Program-made: the position numbers and the translations under genes
The notes under the pieces: model-generated
The model's database searches: none
Told to the model about the DNA's origin: nothing
The model's input: only the letters and a program-made list of their open reading frames with translations
Source: Protea cynaroides
Taxonomy: Eukaryota > Streptophyta > Magnoliopsida > Proteales > Proteaceae
Direction of reading: 5' to 3'
Assembly (NCBI GenBank): GCA_028583415.1
Contig: CM053275.1
Coordinates: 5,563,040-5,627,039, forward strand
DNA length: 64,000 nt
Part shown: piece by piece, positions 60,632-64,000 of the stretch
Layout of the letters: every line of letters starts with the position of its first letter
Position numbering within the stretch: the first letter of the stretch is position 1

Positions 60632-61576
60632 ATGTCCACTTCCAATACCTTCAAAGTAGAAGAAAACAGCTGCACTCCTGCTGGTTTCACTCTAACCCAA
60701 TCCAGCACACCTCCATCCCAGACTAGTGAGAGAAGAGGCAGAAGAAAGCAAGCAGAGCCTGGGAGATTCCTTGGTGTAAGGCGCCGCCCTTGGGGCAGAT
60801 ATGCTGCCGAAATCAGAGACCCTTCAACCAAGGAGAGGCACTGGCTTGGGACCTTTGACACTGCTCATGAAGCAGCTCTTGCATATGACAGAGCTGCCCT
60901 CTCCATGAAGGGAACCCAAGCAAGAACAAATTTCATCTACTCCGACAACACCACCTTTCATTCCCTCCTCACACCCTTCAATGCCCAATCCTTCCTACAG
61001 CCTTCACAGCTCCTTGCCAATGGCAATGCTAATGGCAGCCTTCAGGCCACCACACAAACCAGCAAAGCCCATGTTCCATCAGATCAGTACATATGTAGCA
61101 TTCAAGGTTCCAGTGGGTCAGACTCCATTAGTGATAACTTCCTTTTCTCTTCTGATTCTGGATCAGGCTACTTAGAGAGTATAGTTCCTGATAGTTACTT
61201 GAAACCTGCTTCAAAACCCACAAAGTTAAGTGTCCAGGATTGTAGTTTCAGTACTTGTTCTGATACGCAGAACCAGATCATGGTTCCTTCTCCTCACAAC
61301 AATGCAGCTTCAGTGAATATGGGTTTGTACTCCAATAACTTCCCTAGCCTGGATGAACTTAATCATGGGTACTGGGGTTATGAGCAGTCATGGGAGCTTC
61401 CTGCTTCAATGGAAGAGAAACCTTTAATGGTGGAAGATGGGTGTGTTGGAGCTTTCTATCCATACATTGACAACCCGGGCTATGGGTTCATGCCTCAAGT
61501 TACTCCTTCAGAAACTTACTGTCCATCACATACCTCTTGTAGTGATGTAATAGACTTGGGTTATTCTCTCTTTTAA
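60632..61576 (+). CDS. PUCHI: AP2/ERF transcription factor, PUCHI type
   Basis: Single-exon ERF of group VIII-b. In Arabidopsis PUCHI limits divisions in lateral-root primordia and shapes floral meristem identity. The ATG at 60632 (MSTSNTFKVE) is chosen because PUCHI proteins start MSTSK/N and because it has A at -3; an upstream in-frame Met at 60422 would add a Ser/Leu/Pro-rich stretch that looks like translated CT-rich leader. The product has 314 aa. A basic GRRKQAEPGR leads into the single AP2 domain (about 45-103) with RFLGVRRRPWGRYAAEIRDP, the ERF-type Ala and Asp positions in YAAEIRD, WLGTFDTAHEAALAYDRAAL and ARTNFIYSDN. The Ser/Asn-rich C-terminus holds acidic and aromatic patches (WGYEQSWELP) likely to affect transcription. 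LEP and ESR are close relatives; the flanks and synteny favour PUCHI. Confidence 0.88.
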   Translation: MSTSNTFKVEENSCTPAGFTLTQSSTPPSQTSERRGRRKQAEPGRFLGVRRRPWGRYAAEIRDPSTKERHWLGTFDTAHEAALAYDRAALSMKGTQARTNFIYSDNTTFHSLLTPFNAQSFLQPSQLLANGNANGSLQATTQTSKAHVPSDQYICSIQGSSGSDSISDNFLFSSDSGSGYLESIVPDSYLKPASKPTKLSVQDCSFSTCSDTQNQIMVPSPHNNAASVNMGLYSNNFPSLDELNHGYWGYEQSWELPASMEEKPLMVEDGCVGAFYPYIDNPGYGFMPQVTPSETYCPSHTSCSDVIDLGYSLF

Positions 61577-64000
61577 GGACTGTTTGCAGTTCTTCTTGAA
61601 GTAAGCATTTTAACAGTTCTTGTTTGTTCTATTTTGCCAATTCTCTGCTACTGTTCTGAAACTGTAATTATCACTGTAGAGAGTGTGAACTTCCCTTGTT
61701 TTCATTTTTCTCTGAGTTCCTTCTGAAAGAATTCTCCATTTAGTAAGTTCCAGAATCACAAAAGAATGTTCTTAATTTTTCTACTTGCTTATTAGAGATT
61801 GCAAATGAATTCCAAAAGGATCCTTTTCATGGGTTCTTTTCCCGAACCCAAGTCTCATAAAGGATGCATGGAGTAGAAAGGAAAACTGCTTACTTGATAT
61901 CATTTTCCCTCTAGGATTTTGGATTTTTTTCCCCTCTAAATCTCTACCATGCACCACTGTTTTGTGTCTACAATCTAAGGTAGCTATTGTTAATCACTTT
62001 ATTATTACTTTGAAGCAGTTTTGTGTTATTTAATTATAAGCTTCTTAAAAACATTCCAAATCCAAAACCCTAACAGCCCAAGATGATCAACAAATATTGG
62101 TTGATCTGTCTGTAATGCATGAATTACACAGCGTAGAGCCTATAGTACTACATCACACCATATTTAAATGGTTACAATGGCCCTGATCATATTAGACATT
62201 TGTTGCAGGAGTGCTACATCACACCATAATTAAATGGTTACAACGGTCCTGATCATATTAGACATTTGTTGCAGGAGATTTTCATTAAGTTGAAAAGCCA
62301 CCTTAGCATGCATGCTGTATTATGTTCCTGTTTCAACTGGCTCAACCATCGTACCAAAATATGGTTCAACCATCCAGACTGGCTGGCTTTTATAAATATT
62401 GCTCAATGACCCTATAGGCCTGGCATTGAATTATAAGCCTGGGTATACCTTGGTATGTAGATACCAAGGGGGAGGGAAGAACAAGGAGAGAATGTGAGAG
62501 CGCTGTAAACACTAACCTTTTCCTATTCAATTAGATTGGCAAGAAGAAGATGTGTGATGAAAGCTGAATGTCACTAGTCAACTTACCATGATCGTCTTTT
62601 ATTTTATTTTATGGGGAAAAATCCACGCCCGGCTGCCTGCCTCCTGCACCCAAACACAGCAAGGGGCGAAAGACCGTCATGTTGATCCTCTGAAATGAAC
62701 AAACCCGGCCCCTGGATCTCCACCCGTTTCCATTGATCCCCTTGTTGGTGCAAGGGCCACACATTTTTGGAGGGGAGGTGGGTTGGGGAAGATAACCATA
62801 ATAGGTCTGATATGGGGATGATGTCCTAGTATAAGTAATCAACCACAGGTTAGTCCTACACTACAAAGTGAAAAATGGTCACCTTCATGAGAGTAGGGTA
62901 ACTGGTAAACCCCCACGATAATCAAAATTTTAACTGTTATGAATGAAGAAAAGAAGAAGAGTAGTTGATCATACCGTCTAATGACTGAAAGAGAAGAAAG
63001 AAGAAGAAAATTCCGCTATTATTGCTTTTTTATGGAATATATTTAGTGGGATCTCAAGAGGGTGGGCAATGGGGAACTAGTAAGGTTACTCCATAGTGAC
63101 CTGGTGGTTATGAGTCTCGTATATTCAGTAGGATCTGACTCCATCCTAGAGCCATGAAGTCTGCAAACCAATCCTATTTAACCCTATTCAGTTCCTACTG
63201 TATTTCAGGAAGACATTGGATGCATGCTGTGACCACAATCCCACGATAACCAAGCTTTTACTTACGTACCATCTAAATTCAGATTCACTACAGCTCTCCC
63301 TGTCTCCACGGATAGTTCTTAATTTTCATTCCTTGACTATCAAAGAAGATTTGTTAATCAGAAGGGGCTTAATAACTGGGACCTGGATCATCTTCTGTCA
63401 TCCGGTTTATCCAGCCGTGCATCGGACGGGCTGGGGTGATCTGCACACATGCCAATGCAGTCCAACCTGTCCGATAGACGACTGAATGACATGAGACAGA
63501 TCTCTATGCTAAGAAGTGTATGCTTTCTATTGTTTTTGTGGTTCAAACTTCAAATCCCACTGTATTAAGGGTCATGTTTTGGGTAAATTTCTGCTTCTAG
63601 CTTATGGGTCAGAATACTGTACAAGTATATTTTTGAGGACTTCTCAATCCCAGGTTCTAGGAGCGATAGCAAAAGCATTCATAATCCAGGAGCTGATGGT
63701 GAATACACTTTGAGTTCTCGAGCTTATTATCCCAGGATCCTCTTGTTAAGCATTCATATTTTGTGGACGTATTATACATTCCTTCATCCATTGGTTTTGT
63801 AACCATCAACTTATTTCATCTTTCCAATACGAATATATAAAGCTTTGGAAGTTGATTTTTGAAAATTTAGCTTTGGCAACTCTTAAAGGCAATTATTTTC
63901 CAACCAGTGAAAGTACAAAAATAAAAGCCCTCAGGTGGATATGGAACCTGAAACTTCAGAAAATTATCATAAGACAAGGTAACTTGATTTTCTGATTCGA
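61577..64000. other. Downstream of PUCHI, no gene recognised
   Basis: The left 200 bases are probably 3' UTR. A 66-bp tandem duplication lies at 62148-62279. 62610-62850 reads on the minus strand like part of a repeat (GGGTGTGGG-type, Gly/Pro-rich) without stops over 77 codons. Nothing else was identified up to the right edge. Confidence 0.4.
62148..62279. repeat. Tandem duplication, unit 66 bp
   Basis: CTACATCACACCATA starts at 62148 and 62214. The units end CATTTGTTGCAGGAG and differ at only a few bases. Confidence 0.9.

Noticed and set aside
62609..62842. 77-codon minus-strand frame
   Set aside because: Composition resembles dispersed repeat sequence; no start context, domain or neighbouring exon supports a gene.

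Overview
This is nuclear DNA from a flowering plant, most likely a eudicot. It has widely spaced intron-bearing genes with GT-AG borders, AT-rich intergenic DNA full of MITEs, SINEs, LTR fragments and microsatellites, and proteins that match plant-only families such as KNOLLE, TON2, NPH3 and PUCHI. The species cannot be named from the sequence. No bacterial, viral or CRISPR features were seen.

Layout. Minus-strand genes fill the left third. The first is the 5' half of TONNEAU2/FASS (PP2A B'' subunit; CDS exons 136-4322, running off the left edge). A Mutator-like element follows at 4646-5301. Next is KNOLLE/SYP111, the cytokinesis syntaxin (6254-7192, intronless CDS). A plus-strand receptor-like kinase pseudogene lies at 9669-11293. 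A two-exon gene for an 81-residue protein (12122-13580) and a four-exon OBERON/PHD-type gene (15182-20103, promoter near 23.15 kb) complete this part. From 23.2 to 31.3 kb there is repeat-rich DNA, including an LTR-like remnant and a 1.15-kb tandem duplication. The plastid GTPase OBGC/CPSAR1 follows on the plus strand (31373-40504, six exons, 649 aa). Its fourth intron holds a complete but non-autonomous Copia-type LTR element with another DNA transposon nested inside. An NPH3/RPT2-family gene close to Arabidopsis At1g03010 lies on the minus strand (41951-46292, four exons, 630 aa). From 46.3 to 60.4 kb there is a transposon-rich stretch with a foldback, degenerate telomere-like repeats, two Harbinger-type elements carrying GGT/ACC arrays, a hAT-type element and a SINE. 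The last gene is PUCHI-type ERF (60632-61576, plus strand).

Two themes stand out. TON2, OBGC and PUCHI are, from memory, the consecutive Arabidopsis genes At5g18580, At5g18570 and At5g18560, and they occur here in the same order, so the window keeps an ancestral block into which other genes and transposons are interleaved. The promoters of TON2, KNOLLE and the OBERON-like gene carry the AACGGCTA core of the mitosis-specific activator (MSA) element, which fits co-expression of division genes at G2/M. I found no convincing wholly new system. The most unusual structures are transposon-derived: the nested insertion in the OBGC intron and the paired triplet-array MITEs.
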